64,000 nt of DNA. It comes from Methylocystaceae bacterium. GTDB taxonomy: Bacteria; Pseudomonadota; Alphaproteobacteria; Rhodospirillales; Terasakiellaceae. Below, piece after piece: positions 38,568 through 48,821 of this stretch (position 1 is its first letter; each line of letters opens with the position of its first letter). Under the pieces are notes generated by a model that was not told the DNA's origin, did no database searches, and worked only from the letters and a program-made list of their open reading frames with translations. The position numbers and the translations under genes are program-made. The stretch covers positions 90,468-154,467 of the forward strand of contig JABXIG010000007.1 of the NCBI GenBank assembly GCA_013373205.1. Direction: 5' to 3'.

Positions 38568-40340
38568 ATGGCTGAAAATCTTGTCACCTTGTTTTTTGAT
38601 CAAAGCGAGCGACTGAAAGACAAGCCTTTCCTGTGGCAAAAGGTCAACGCCACCTACCAACCAACCAGCTGGTCAGAGGCTGCAAAAACCATCATATCGC
38701 TGGCACGATGGCTTAAGAATAAAGGTATTGAAAAAGGCGACCATGTCATCTTGGTATCTGAAAATCGTACAGAATGGGCTTTGGCTGATCTTGCCATCAT
38801 GGCTGTTGGCGGAGTAACGGTGCCAACCTATACCACCAATACCCAAAGCGACCACCGCCATATCCTGAATAATTCACAAGCCCGCGCCGCCATTATATCT
38901 ACCCAAAAGCTTGCAAGCCAAGTGCTGCCTGCGACCCATGAAGCCGCTGAACTGGAATTTGTCCTCTCTTTGGAGAAGCTCGATTTAAAACAGGAACTGT
39001 CCCATCCGGTTTATCATTGGGACCAGGCTATTTCAGAAGGTGAAAAGATTGACTTTGATATTCGGGAAAATGCCAAATCTATCCATCGTGATGATACAGC
39101 CTGCATGATCTATACCTCTGGCACAGGCGGAACACCCAAAGGGGTCATTCAGCCCCACCGTGCCATTTTACACAACTTACGCGGAGCGACAGAGGTTCTC
39201 AAAGATATTGGCCTAAGTGATGAAACCTTCCTGTCTTTCCTGCCGCTTTCCCATTCTTATGAACATACCGCCGGACTGATGTGGCCAATTTATTTGGGCG
39301 CGCAGATTTATTATGCCGAAAGCGCAGACAAGCTTGTAAACAATATGGCAGAATGCCGCCCGACCATCATGACCGCGGTACCAAGACTTTATGAAATGAT
39401 CCGCCTGAAGATTTTGCGCGGACTGGAACAGGCTGGCGGGACGAAACAAAAACTCTTTCATAAAGCTGTGGCACTTGGCACCGACAAACATCTGGGCAAG
39501 CCCTTAGGGTTTGTGGGTAATCTGCAAAACCTGTTGCTCGACCTTCTGGTACGCCGCAAGGTCAAAAAACGCTTTGGTGGACGGCTTAAAGCCATGGTTT
39601 CAGGTGGGGCACCGTTAAATGTTGAAGTGGGCCTTTTCTTTCAAGCTTTGGACATCCATATTTTCCAAGGTTATGGACAGACCGAAAGCGGACCTGTTAT
39701 CAGCGTGAATTCACCCAAACAAATAAAAATGCACACTGTTGGTCCCATCCTCGCACAAACCGATTTGAAAATCGCAACCGACGGAGAAATTCTGGTGCGT
39801 GGCGATCTGGTCATGTCAGGCTATTGGCGCAATGACAAAGCTACAAAAGAGGTTTTAAAAGATGGCTGGCTTCATACCGGGGATATCGGTTTTCTGGATG
39901 AAGATCACTACCTGCAAATCACAGATCGAAAAAAGGATATTATTGTCAATTCCGGTGGGGAAAACATCTCCCCGCAACGGATCGAAGGTTTTTTGTGTCT
40001 GGAAAAAGAAATTTCCCAATGTATGGTCTATGGCGATCAACGCCCCCATCTGGTTGCCTTGATTGTGCCAGATGAAGAGTTCCTTCAAACCTATGCTAAT
40101 GACAACGGCCTTGAGCTCAGCAATGAAGAAATTATTGCGTCTGAGGCATTTCGAAAAGAAATCTCAAAAGCGGTCAGCCGGGTTAATAGCCATCTGTCCA
40201 ATATTGAAAAAATCCGTAAATTTACCTTGATCGCCACCCCCTTCACCATTGAAAATGAACAAATGACACCGACCCTAAAAGTCCGTCGGCACGTCATCTT
40301 AGAGCGCTTTGGTGAACAGCTAACATCTCTTTATAACTAA
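38568..40340 (+). CDS. AMP-dependent long-chain acyl-CoA synthetase
   Basis: MIYTSGTGGTPKGVIQPHRAIL, FQGYGQTESGPVISVN, WLHTGDIGFLDEDHYLQITDRKKDIIVNSGGENISPQRIE. Confidence 0.92.
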   Translation: MAENLVTLFFDQSERLKDKPFLWQKVNATYQPTSWSEAAKTIISLARWLKNKGIEKGDHVILVSENRTEWALADLAIMAVGGVTVPTYTTNTQSDHRHILNNSQARAAIISTQKLASQVLPATHEAAELEFVLSLEKLDLKQELSHPVYHWDQAISEGEKIDFDIRENAKSIHRDDTACMIYTSGTGGTPKGVIQPHRAILHNLRGATEVLKDIGLSDETFLSFLPLSHSYEHTAGLMWPIYLGAQIYYAESADKLVNNMAECRPTIMTAVPRLYEMIRLKILRGLEQAGGTKQKLFHKAVALGTDKHLGKPLGFVGNLQNLLLDLLVRRKVKKRFGGRLKAMVSGGAPLNVEVGLFFQALDIHIFQGYGQTESGPVISVNSPKQIKMHTVGPILAQTDLKIATDGEILVRGDLVMSGYWRNDKATKEVLKDGWLHTGDIGFLDEDHYLQITDRKKDIIVNSGGENISPQRIEGFLCLEKEISQCMVYGDQRPHLVALIVPDEEFLQTYANDNGLELSNEEIIASEAFRKEISKAVSRVNSHLSNIEKIRKFTLIATPFTIENEQMTPTLKVRRHVILERFGEQLTSLYN

Positions 40341-40452
40341 AAGTTGCGAAACGTGCGATTTCCTTATAGACTATCCATTTAGACAATCGATTTTGCTAAA
40401 AAAAACTGTATAATACCGCAAAACGATACTTTTATGCATAAGGCTCGGGTTA

Positions 40453-41565
40453 ATGCTTCAAAAAGTGCTGGATAAAGATAAAATTACGATTGGTGAAAGA
40501 CTGTGTAAAATCCATGAACAGGTTCGCAGTCTCTACCCCGCCCTTTGCCGTATCGCGGTTGCAGTCTATGATAGTGAAACCGACATCCTAAAAACCTTTG
40601 CCCATAGCACCGATGGCAGTTCACCTATCAGCTTTTACGAAGCCCCGCTGTCCATGGCAAAATCATTACAGGATATTGCCAACACACATGAAGCGCGTAT
40701 CATTGATGATATTACCGTCTTTAGTCAGGAAAACAAACATACAAAAAGTCTAGTGGATAATGGCTTCCTTTCCAGCATGACCACCCCTATCCGCTTCAAC
40801 GGGCAACTGTTTGGTTTTTTATTTTTCAATTCCCCGGAAAAAGGCTATTTCAGCGATGGCCGCATGGCCGCATTAAGTGCCTATGCCGGGGTTGTTTCCT
40901 TATTAGTCATTAATGAACTGCAAAACCTTAGAACCTTCAAAGGGGCTGTACAGACCGCGCGTGAATTCAGCCGGCTTCGTGATGAAGAAACGGGTAACCA
41001 TCTGGAACGAATGTCACGCTATGCCCGTCTGATCGCCTTTGACCTTGCCCCCAAACACCAAAAAGAAGAGGACTGGGTGGAATATCTTTTCCAATTTGCC
41101 CCCTTACATGATGTGGGTAAAGTTGCTGTGCCCGATGATATTCTGTTAAAACCAGCCAGATTGACACATGATGAATATGAAATCATGAAAACCCACGTCA
41201 CCAGAGGCAGTGACATCATTGATGTGATGTCCAGACAGTTTGGTTTGGGCGGACTTCATCACTTTGACATGTTGCGAAACATTGTGATCTATCATCATGA
41301 AGCACTTGATGGGACAGGCTACCCCCATCAATTAAAAGGCGATGAAATCCCGCTCGAATCCCGTATTATTGCTGTGGCCGATGTATTTGACGCATTGACC
41401 AGTGCCCGACCCTATAAAGATAAATGGTCTAATGAACGAGCGTTCAACACCATCATGGACGACGCAGGCGTACGTTTGGATAAAGAATGCGTCTTGTCAC
41501 TTGCCAGCCATCTGGATGAAATCGAAGCCATTCAAGAAGAATTTGGCGAAGACTTTCTCGGATGA
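40453..41565 (+). CDS. GAF-like plus HD-GYP domain protein
   Basis: LHDVGKVAVPDDILLKPARL; YHHEALDGTGYPHQLKGDEIPLESRIIAVADVFDALTSARPYK. Confidence 0.9.
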   Translation: MLQKVLDKDKITIGERLCKIHEQVRSLYPALCRIAVAVYDSETDILKTFAHSTDGSSPISFYEAPLSMAKSLQDIANTHEARIIDDITVFSQENKHTKSLVDNGFLSSMTTPIRFNGQLFGFLFFNSPEKGYFSDGRMAALSAYAGVVSLLVINELQNLRTFKGAVQTAREFSRLRDEETGNHLERMSRYARLIAFDLAPKHQKEEDWVEYLFQFAPLHDVGKVAVPDDILLKPARLTHDEYEIMKTHVTRGSDIIDVMSRQFGLGGLHHFDMLRNIVIYHHEALDGTGYPHQLKGDEIPLESRIIAVADVFDALTSARPYKDKWSNERAFNTIMDDAGVRLDKECVLSLASHLDEIEAIQEEFGEDFLG

Positions 41566-41801
41566 TTTGCTGATTCTGTTCGTAAACCGAGCATTTTGAG
41601 CAATTGCAACACAGATTACTGCACACGCGAAGGTGAAACTTTTGTTCGCGATATAAACCAAATGGGTAATATTTCTCTGAAAGCTTGAAAAAGCCGATTT
41701 GTTTGTTGCGAATTTTAGGTCAGCATCACTTACCTACTTGCGCTATTGTCATTTCTTCCCTGATACTTACATACAAATGAAACCACAGGGATGAAACCAA
41801 G

Positions 41802-44800
41802 ATGAACATCATGCGCGACGTTACCTTATCTGATAAATACACCCTTGAATGCGGACAAGCCTACATGACAGGTACACAAGCCCTTGTGCGCTTGCCCATG
41901 CTGCAACGACAGCGTGACCTGAAAGCCGGATTGAACACCGCCTGTTTTATCTCTGGCTACCGCGGCAGTCCTTTGGGTAATTTGGATCGTGAGCTTTGGC
42001 GCGCAAAAAAATTCATCGACAAGCAGCACATCAAATTTGAAGCCGGGATCAATGAAGAGCTCGGGGCGACGGCTGTTTGGGGATCCCAACAGGTCGGCCT
42101 GTTTAAAGGGGCCAAATATGATGGCGTCTTTGGCATGTGGTATGGCAAAACCCCGGGCGTGGACCGTTCAGGAGATGTTCTTAAACACGCAAACTATGCT
42201 GGAACATCCAAAAATGGTGGTGTCCTTGCTTTGGCTGGCGATGACCATAACTGTAAATCTTCCACCATCCCGTGTCAGTCTGAATATGCGTTCATGGATG
42301 CACAAATCCCTGTTCTCAACCCCTCCAGCGTTCAGGAATTCCTCGACTTTGGCGTATTGGGATGGGAAATGTCGCGTTTTTCCGGCTGTTGGGTCGGGAT
42401 GAAAACCATCTCTGAAACCGTAGATGCATCTGCTTCTGTCTATGTGGACCCGGATCGTATCAAAACCGTTTACCCTGATTTCAATTTCCCTATAGATGGC
42501 GTTCATTTGCGTTGGCCAGACAAGCCGTTGGAACAAGAATATCGCCTGCAAAAATATAAACTTTATGCCGCTATCGCCTTTGCGCGCGCCAATAAAATCG
42601 ACAAAATCACTATTGATAACCCAGATGCCCAGCTTGGCATCATCACATCTGGTAAATCCTATCAAGATGTTCTTCAGGCACTGGAAGATTTAGGGATCGA
42701 TGAAGAACGCGCCGCGACATTGGGTATTCGCTTGTATAAAGTCGGTATGCCCTGGCCGTTGGAACCCGAAGGCGTGAAAGAATTCACCAAAGGGCTGGAT
42801 GAAATTCTGGTTATTGAAGAGAAACGCGCCGTCATCGAAAATCAGCTCAAAGAACAGCTTTATAACTGGGACGAACTGGTGCGCCCACGCGTGATCGGCA
42901 AGTTCAACGAAAAAGGTGACTGGATTTTGCCCAGCGCCAACGAATTGACCCCGGCACGGATCGCCCGGGTTATTGCCGCGCGCATCAAAAAATATCACAG
43001 CGATGATAAAATGAATGAACGTCTGGCCTGGCTGGATGCAAAAGAAAAAGAACTCGCCAAACCACGATTGACCACACAACGCACCCCGACCTTCTGTTCA
43101 GGCTGTCCGCACAACACCTCAACGCGCGTGCCTGATGGATCACGGGCATTGGCCGGGATCGGATGTCACTATATGGCGACTTGGGTGCGGGCGGAAACCA
43201 CCCAGACCTTCACCCAAATGGGCGGTGAAGGGGTGCCTTGGGTTGGTCAAAGCCACTTTACCGATGAAGAACACGTCTTTGCAAACCTCGGTGATGGCAC
43301 CTATTATCATTCCGGCCTTCTGGCGATCCGTCAGGCACTGGGAGCCAATGTCAATATCACCTATAAAATCCTCTTTAATGCAGCCGTTGCCATGACAGGT
43401 GGGCAACCTGTTGATGGCCCGTTGACCATTCAGGGCATCACCAAACAATTGGACGGCGAAGGCGTAAAGCGCATCGCGATTGTCGCTGATGATCCCAACA
43501 AGTACCCATCACGCACGGCCTTTGCACCGAATGTAACCTTCCACCATCGCGACGACCTGGACGAAGTCCAACGTGACTTGCGCAACTGGAAAGGGGTCTC
43601 CGTCATGATCTATGACCAGCATTGCGCCACCGAAATGCGCCGCATGCGCAAACGCGGAAAAGCACCGACACCAAACCGTCGATTATTCATCAACGATGCG
43701 GTTTGTGAAGGCTGTGGAGATTGCGGTGAAAAATCCAACTGTGTGTCCATCACCCCGAAAGAAACGCTTTTGGGGCGCAAACGTCAAATCGATCAGTCGA
43801 CCTGTAATATGGACTTTTCTTGTGTAAAAGGCTTCTGTCCAAGCTTTGTTTCCGTCAATGGAGCAAAACTGCGCAAGAAAGAAGCCAGCGACCAGCTTGA
43901 CCAGTTTGATCCGGTACACCTACCCAGCCCAAGCCTGCCCGCCACCGATGAGACCTATTCCATCGTTGTAACCGGTATTGGTGGTACTGGTGTTGTCACC
44001 ATCGGCGCTTTATTAGGCATGGCCGCCCATATCGAAAAGAAAGGCGTAAGTGTTCTGGATATGGCAGGTCTTGCCCAAAAGAATGGCTCTGTCATTTCTC
44101 ACATCCGTCTGGCCGATACACCTGATGATATCCATGCGGTCAAAATCCCGGCGGGTGAAGCTGATTTGATGCTGGGCTGTGACCTTGTGACTTCGGCAAG
44201 CTTTGATGCCTTGGCAAAATTAAAAGCCGGACAGTCAAAAGCCATCATTAATGACCACAAAGTAATGACCCCCGATTTTGCAGTCAACCGTGATGCCCCC
44301 TTCCCCTTGGAAAGCATGAAAAACAGCATTGCTGAATCGGTCGCCCAAGGTGACAGCTGGTTCTTTGATGCAAGTCACCTTGCAACCAAATTGCTAGGTG
44401 ATTCCATTGGGTCCAACCTATTTGTAGTTGGTTATGCCTTCCAGAAAGGTTTGATCCCGATCGCCGAAGAGTCATTGCTTAAAGCAATCGAACTGAATGG
44501 TGTGGCGATCGATTTCAACAAGCGTGCCTTCAACTTGGGCCGCTGGGCCGCGCACGATATGGACAAACTGACCGCATTGGTCGAAGACGAGAACCCGCAA
44601 TTCATCCACACCAATCTGGAAGAATTGATCAAACACCGCATGAAACATCTGACAGCTTATCAGGATGAAGCATACGCCAACCGTTACCTTGCCATGATCG
44701 AGCGTGTAAAAAAAGCTGAAAGCGAACTGGGTCTCGGGTCTGAACAACTAACCAAATCCGCCGCTCATGTCCTTGCCAAGCTGATGTCATACAAAGACGA

Positions 44801-45272
44801 ATATGAAGTCGCACGTCTTTACAGTGATCCGGCCTTTAAACAGAAACTCGCGGAACAATTTGAAGATGGCTACAAACTGACCTTCCACCTTGCCCCGCCG
44901 CTTCTGTCCGATAAAGAAACCAAGACGGGTCATCTCATCAAGAAAGAATATGGCCCATGGATGCTAAGCGTCTTTAAATTCATGGCGAAGTTCAAACACT
45001 TGCGCGGTGGCAAGTTCGATATCTTCGGCAAGACGGCTGAACGCCGCATGGAACGCGAACTTATCTCTGAATATATGGGTGTTCTGGAAGAACTCTGTCA
45101 GAACCTGCATGTGGACAATCTGGAACTTGCTGTTCAGATCGCAGACCTTCCGCGTGATATCCGTGGCTTTGGTCACGTTAAAGAAAAAGCGGTCAAAGAG
45201 GTGAAAGCCAAAGAAGCTGATCTCCTCGCCCGCTTTAAAAAGGGTGATCCGAAGCCCATCGCCGCAGAATAA
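41802..45272 (+). CDS. Indolepyruvate ferredoxin oxidoreductase, fused alpha/gamma type
   Basis: TACFISGYRGSPLGNLD, TFCSGCPHNTSTRVPDGSRALAGIGCHYMATWV, gamma domain VVTGIGGTGVVTIGALLGMAAHIEKKGVSVLDMAGLAQKNGSVISHIR. Confidence 0.94.
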   Translation: MNIMRDVTLSDKYTLECGQAYMTGTQALVRLPMLQRQRDLKAGLNTACFISGYRGSPLGNLDRELWRAKKFIDKQHIKFEAGINEELGATAVWGSQQVGLFKGAKYDGVFGMWYGKTPGVDRSGDVLKHANYAGTSKNGGVLALAGDDHNCKSSTIPCQSEYAFMDAQIPVLNPSSVQEFLDFGVLGWEMSRFSGCWVGMKTISETVDASASVYVDPDRIKTVYPDFNFPIDGVHLRWPDKPLEQEYRLQKYKLYAAIAFARANKIDKITIDNPDAQLGIITSGKSYQDVLQALEDLGIDEERAATLGIRLYKVGMPWPLEPEGVKEFTKGLDEILVIEEKRAVIENQLKEQLYNWDELVRPRVIGKFNEKGDWILPSANELTPARIARVIAARIKKYHSDDKMNERLAWLDAKEKELAKPRLTTQRTPTFCSGCPHNTSTRVPDGSRALAGIGCHYMATWVRAETTQTFTQMGGEGVPWVGQSHFTDEEHVFANLGDGTYYHSGLLAIRQALGANVNITYKILFNAAVAMTGGQPVDGPLTIQGITKQLDGEGVKRIAIVADDPNKYPSRTAFAPNVTFHHRDDLDEVQRDLRNWKGVSVMIYDQHCATEMRRMRKRGKAPTPNRRLFINDAVCEGCGDCGEKSNCVSITPKETLLGRKRQIDQSTCNMDFSCVKGFCPSFVSVNGAKLRKKEASDQLDQFDPVHLPSPSLPATDETYSIVVTGIGGTGVVTIGALLGMAAHIEKKGVSVLDMAGLAQKNGSVISHIRLADTPDDIHAVKIPAGEADLMLGCDLVTSASFDALAKLKAGQSKAIINDHKVMTPDFAVNRDAPFPLESMKNSIAESVAQGDSWFFDASHLATKLLGDSIGSNLFVVGYAFQKGLIPIAEESLLKAIELNGVAIDFNKRAFNLGRWAAHDMDKLTALVEDENPQFIHTNLEELIKHRMKHLTAYQDEAYANRYLAMIERVKKAESELGLGSEQLTKSAAHVLAKLMSYKDEYEVARLYSDPAFKQKLAEQFEDGYKLTFHLAPPLLSDKETKTGHLIKKEYGPWMLSVFKFMAKFKHLRGGKFDIFGKTAERRMERELISEYMGVLEELCQNLHVDNLELAVQIADLPRDIRGFGHVKEKAVKEVKAKEADLLARFKKGDPKPIAAE

Positions 45273-45279
45273 AATTATT

Positions 45280-46155
45280 CTAAAGCACGAACCAAAGTAA
45301 CGCAGGAAGGGCCGCAAAGCCCATAAAGGTGGACACAATCACCAATCCGGCCACTTCCTGCGGTCTTTGATTATAAAGTTGCGCAAACAAATAACAAAAG
45401 ACCGCTGCGGGCATAGCGCATTGCAAAATAACAACGCCAGCTGCCGGACCACTTAGACCCAAGATAGCAGCCAGACCAACCCCGACGCCAAAGCCCATCC
45501 CCAAACGCAATACTGATAAGGCAAAGGCCGTTTTCAAACTGCCGATATGCAGACTTGCAAGCGAGACCCCAAGCGTGAACAGCATTAACGGGATTGTTAA
45601 ATCCCCGATCAGCTTGGTCGTATTAAATAACCAAACAGGAACTTCAAGGTCGGTAAACAAAAAGACTGAGGCCAGAATTGTTGCCGGGATAATCGGCATT
45701 TTCATTAATGACTTTGGTGAAAAACTACCCGATACAAAAGCCACACCGACTGTTAGCTGCAAGACCACATAGACGGTAAAAAAGGCAACCGCCAAAGCCA
45801 GACCGTCATCCCCAAAGGCCAGCAAACAAAGCGGCAAGCCCACGTTGCCCACATTAGGCCAAGTCAACGCCTGTAAAAAGGCGCGCTGCGGCAATTTAAA
45901 AATCGCCAAGACAACTGCACCAATCACGGCAAAAGCAATATTCGCCGCAAGGGCTGCAAGCCCCATGTCCCAAAGGGTGGAAATATCCAGCTCGACTTTT
46001 GACAGGGCATAAAAGACCAGACAGGGGGTCGCAAAATAGGTCACTATGGTCGTGACCATCGGGGTATCAAAGGCCCGACCACTTTTGGACCAGCCATAGC
46101 CAATGCCGACACAGACAAAAACCGGTGCCAGAATGGAGAAAATTTCACTAAACAT
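45280..46155 (-). CDS. AEC family transporter (auxin efflux carrier type)
   Basis: ILAPVFVCVGIGYGWSK, WPNVGNVGLPLCLLAFGDDGLALAV, LMLFTLGVSLA, multiple TM. Confidence 0.9.
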   Translation of the reverse strand: MFSEIFSILAPVFVCVGIGYGWSKSGRAFDTPMVTTIVTYFATPCLVFYALSKVELDISTLWDMGLAALAANIAFAVIGAVVLAIFKLPQRAFLQALTWPNVGNVGLPLCLLAFGDDGLALAVAFFTVYVVLQLTVGVAFVSGSFSPKSLMKMPIIPATILASVFLFTDLEVPVWLFNTTKLIGDLTIPLMLFTLGVSLASLHIGSLKTAFALSVLRLGMGFGVGVGLAAILGLSGPAAGVVILQCAMPAAVFCYLFAQLYNQRPQEVAGLVIVSTFMGFAALPALLWFVL

Positions 46156-46158
46156 GGG

Positions 46159-47583
46159 TTAACTCAGACTCGCAATCCTTAAGATGTTGGTTGTCCCCGG
46201 CGTTCCAAACGGCACCCCAGCCGTTACAACTAAACTGTCCCCACGCATAGCAATTTTTTCTGCTTTTGCGACCTTATGCGCCCCTTTGACCATTTCACTA
46301 AAATCTGCCGCATCCTGTGTCACCGCAGAATGCACTCCCCAGCACAATGCTAGTTTGCGTGCGGTTTCAACCTTGGGCGTCAAACTTAAGATCATAGTTT
46401 CCGGACGTTCGCGCGCCACACGATAGGACGTGGACCCTGTCGTTGTATAGGTCACGATTGCTTTTGCCTTGATCGTTTCGGCAACCTGACGGGCCGCAGC
46501 ACTGATCGCATCATTTTCCGTTTCTTCAGGGATAATCCGATCGTTATCACGCATACGCGCGCACAAAGGGTCCCCTTCAACGCGTTTAATGATCCGGTCC
46601 ATAATTTCAACGGTTTCTACCGGATAATCCCCCGCAGCTGTTTCAGCTGACAACATCACCGCATCCGATCCATCGTAAATGGCGGTTGCAACATCTGATG
46701 CTTCCGCACGTGTGGGGGCTGGTGCTGTAACCATGGAGTCCAGCATTTGCGTTGCGACAATGACGGGCTTACCATGTTGACGCGCGGTTGTAATAATTCG
46801 TTTTTGCAGCATGGGCACATCTTCGGGCGGCAATTCCACACCCAAATCCCCACGCGCAACCATCACAGCATCACTTAACTGGACAATTTCTTCAAGATCA
46901 TCAATGGCTGAAGGTTTTTCCAGCTTGGCAATGATCGAAGCTTTGCGGCCAATGATCTTGCGTGCTTCACGGATATCATCTGCTTTTTGTACAAAAGATA
47001 AAGCCACCCAGTCTGCCCCGATAGACAAACCAAATTTCAAATCCGCCATATCTTTTTCTGTCAAGGCAGACAAAGGCAAGACCGCATCGGGCACATTTAC
47101 ACCTTTACGGTCACTAAGCATCCCATCGACCATGACTTCGGTTTCAGCAAAGTCTTTGCCACAGTCCAAAACCTTCAGACGCATTTTGCCATCATCTAAC
47201 AGCAAGGTCATGCCCGGTTTCAACACTTTAAAAATTTCAGGGTGCGGCAAGGGCGCGCGGGTCACATCACCAGGTGCTTTATCCAGATCAAGACGAAAAC
47301 GACGCCCCGCTCCAAGCAAGGCGGACCCATCCTTAAAGGTTCCAAGTCGCAGCTTGGGTCCCTGCAAATCCATCATGATACCGATGGGGCGGCCTAATTC
47401 CTTTTCCACAACACGGATCGCATCATAGCGGTCCTTGTGATCTTCATGGCTGCCATGGGAGAAATTCAGGCGAAAGACGTCAGCCCCGGCCTTGAATAAC
47501 TGTTCGATACGCACGCGGGTGGAACTAGCCGGACCGAGCGTGGCGATGATTTTTGCATTACGAGATCTTTTCATGTCTTTCAC
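46159..47583 (-). CDS. pyk: Pyruvate kinase
   Basis: KIIATLGPASS, RLNFSHGSHEDH, IAKLEKPSAIDDLEEIVQLSDAVMVARGDLGVELPPEDVP, TQMLDSM. Confidence 0.96.
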   Translation of the reverse strand: MKDMKRSRNAKIIATLGPASSTRVRIEQLFKAGADVFRLNFSHGSHEDHKDRYDAIRVVEKELGRPIGIMMDLQGPKLRLGTFKDGSALLGAGRRFRLDLDKAPGDVTRAPLPHPEIFKVLKPGMTLLLDDGKMRLKVLDCGKDFAETEVMVDGMLSDRKGVNVPDAVLPLSALTEKDMADLKFGLSIGADWVALSFVQKADDIREARKIIGRKASIIAKLEKPSAIDDLEEIVQLSDAVMVARGDLGVELPPEDVPMLQKRIITTARQHGKPVIVATQMLDSMVTAPAPTRAEASDVATAIYDGSDAVMLSAETAAGDYPVETVEIMDRIIKRVEGDPLCARMRDNDRIIPEETENDAISAAARQVAETIKAKAIVTYTTTGSTSYRVARERPETMILSLTPKVETARKLALCWGVHSAVTQDAADFSEMVKGAHKVAKAEKIAMRGDSLVVTAGVPFGTPGTTNILRIASLS

Positions 47584-47655
47584 AATAGCGAGATGTGTTT
47601 AGATTTCCACAATATATTCATGCTACAATGAGAAAATCAATTAATCTTAACACTG

Positions 47656-48036
47656 ATGTCACATAGTATCTCGATGTTTGAATCCTTACAAAAAAGATTG
47701 CTCGGCAAAGCTTTAGGCCAAAAAGGCGAGAAGAAACAGCCCCCTAAGAAGAAAAAAGAAGATTACCGCAGCCAAGCTGGCGTGGCCTTGGACGATGCCA
47801 TCAGCAAACTGGAAGGCAGCGGCCAGAAAATGGAAGACCTGTTGGCCCAAAATGAAGAACTTCTCGCTCAGGTCAAAGCCGAAGCCGCCAAGAAAATGAC
47901 ACCTGAACGTCGTGCCTTAATTGAATCTGCCCAACGGGTACGCAAACAACAGGCAAAAATTCTTGAAGATCTGGATGATGAAACTCGTGCAAAACTGTAT
48001 CTGACCGCCTTACGGGCCTTTATGGGAAAGAAATAA
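47656..48036 (+). CDS. Hypothetical basic, coiled-coil-like protein
   Basis: 126 aa, Lys-rich N-terminus (KGEKKQPPKKKKEDYRSQ) then helical segment; no family recognised. Confidence 0.65.
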   Translation: MSHSISMFESLQKRLLGKALGQKGEKKQPPKKKKEDYRSQAGVALDDAISKLEGSGQKMEDLLAQNEELLAQVKAEAAKKMTPERRALIESAQRVRKQQAKILEDLDDETRAKLYLTALRAFMGKK

Positions 48037-48053
48037 AAAACTGTAAGGAAGAG

Positions 48054-48131
48054 ATCCCTGCTTTCGCAAGGATACAGGCCCCTTTTATTTAAAGCTTAAA
48101 TCCCCACACGTTTCCCTGCGAAGGCAGGGAT
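48054..48131. repeat. Palindromic intergenic element
   Basis: ATCCCTGCTTTCGCAAGG (48054-48071) and CCCTGCGAAGGCAGGGAT (48114-48131), inverted with 2 mismatches in 18. Confidence 0.7.
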
Positions 48132-48148
48132 ATCGTATAGCAAACGAT

Positions 48149-48661
48149 CTATATGTCACGCGGCTTAATGAAAGCCTCTAACGATGCGCTTTTCATACGC
48201 ACATCAGTCCAGTTCGCCCCTTCAAACGACAAATGCGCGCATGCCGCTGTCGGATATTTATAAAGCATATCTTCCATGGCCGGACTATGAACAGGTTTGG
48301 ATAAAGACAGGGCCAGTTCTTCCATCCCGGGATTGTGCGAGATAAGTATCAGGGTTTCCACTTGATCCGGGACGGCGTGAATAAGCCCCATCATGACGCT
48401 TGGCGGCGCCATATATAAATCACGCGACAGATCAATCGTCATTTCATGGGCATAGGCTTTTAACAAGGCGTTCAAGGTCTCGCGTGTTCGCTGAGCCGTT
48501 GAACAAATGACATGATCCGGCAAAGGCAGGTTCTTTGATAAATAAAGCGCCATTTGATCTGCCGCCGACTGCCCCCGATTATTCAACGGGCGTTCAAAAT
48601 CCAGAAGTCCCGGGTTAGACCAGCTTGATTTGGCATGACGCAGAAGAAGCAGATTTTTCAT
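48149..48661 (-). CDS. SixA-type histidine phosphatase
   Basis: LLLLRHAKSSWSNPGLLDFERPLNNRGQSAADQMA; LISHNPGMEELA. Confidence 0.92.
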   Translation of the reverse strand: MKNLLLLRHAKSSWSNPGLLDFERPLNNRGQSAADQMALYLSKNLPLPDHVICSTAQRTRETLNALLKAYAHEMTIDLSRDLYMAPPSVMMGLIHAVPDQVETLILISHNPGMEELALSLSKPVHSPAMEDMLYKYPTAACAHLSFEGANWTDVRMKSASLEAFIKPRDI

Positions 48662-48821
48662 AAAGGGAACCTTTGCCTTTTATCGCATTATTTTGCTATA
48701 TATATGCCACTATCACAAAAGTTTCATCTTTTAAGATTTCACCGCATTGGCCTTGGCCTATATAACACAGCAAAGTTACTTTTGCGCGCGCTGATATCCT
48801 ATTTAAGGGGGCAGAAATTAA

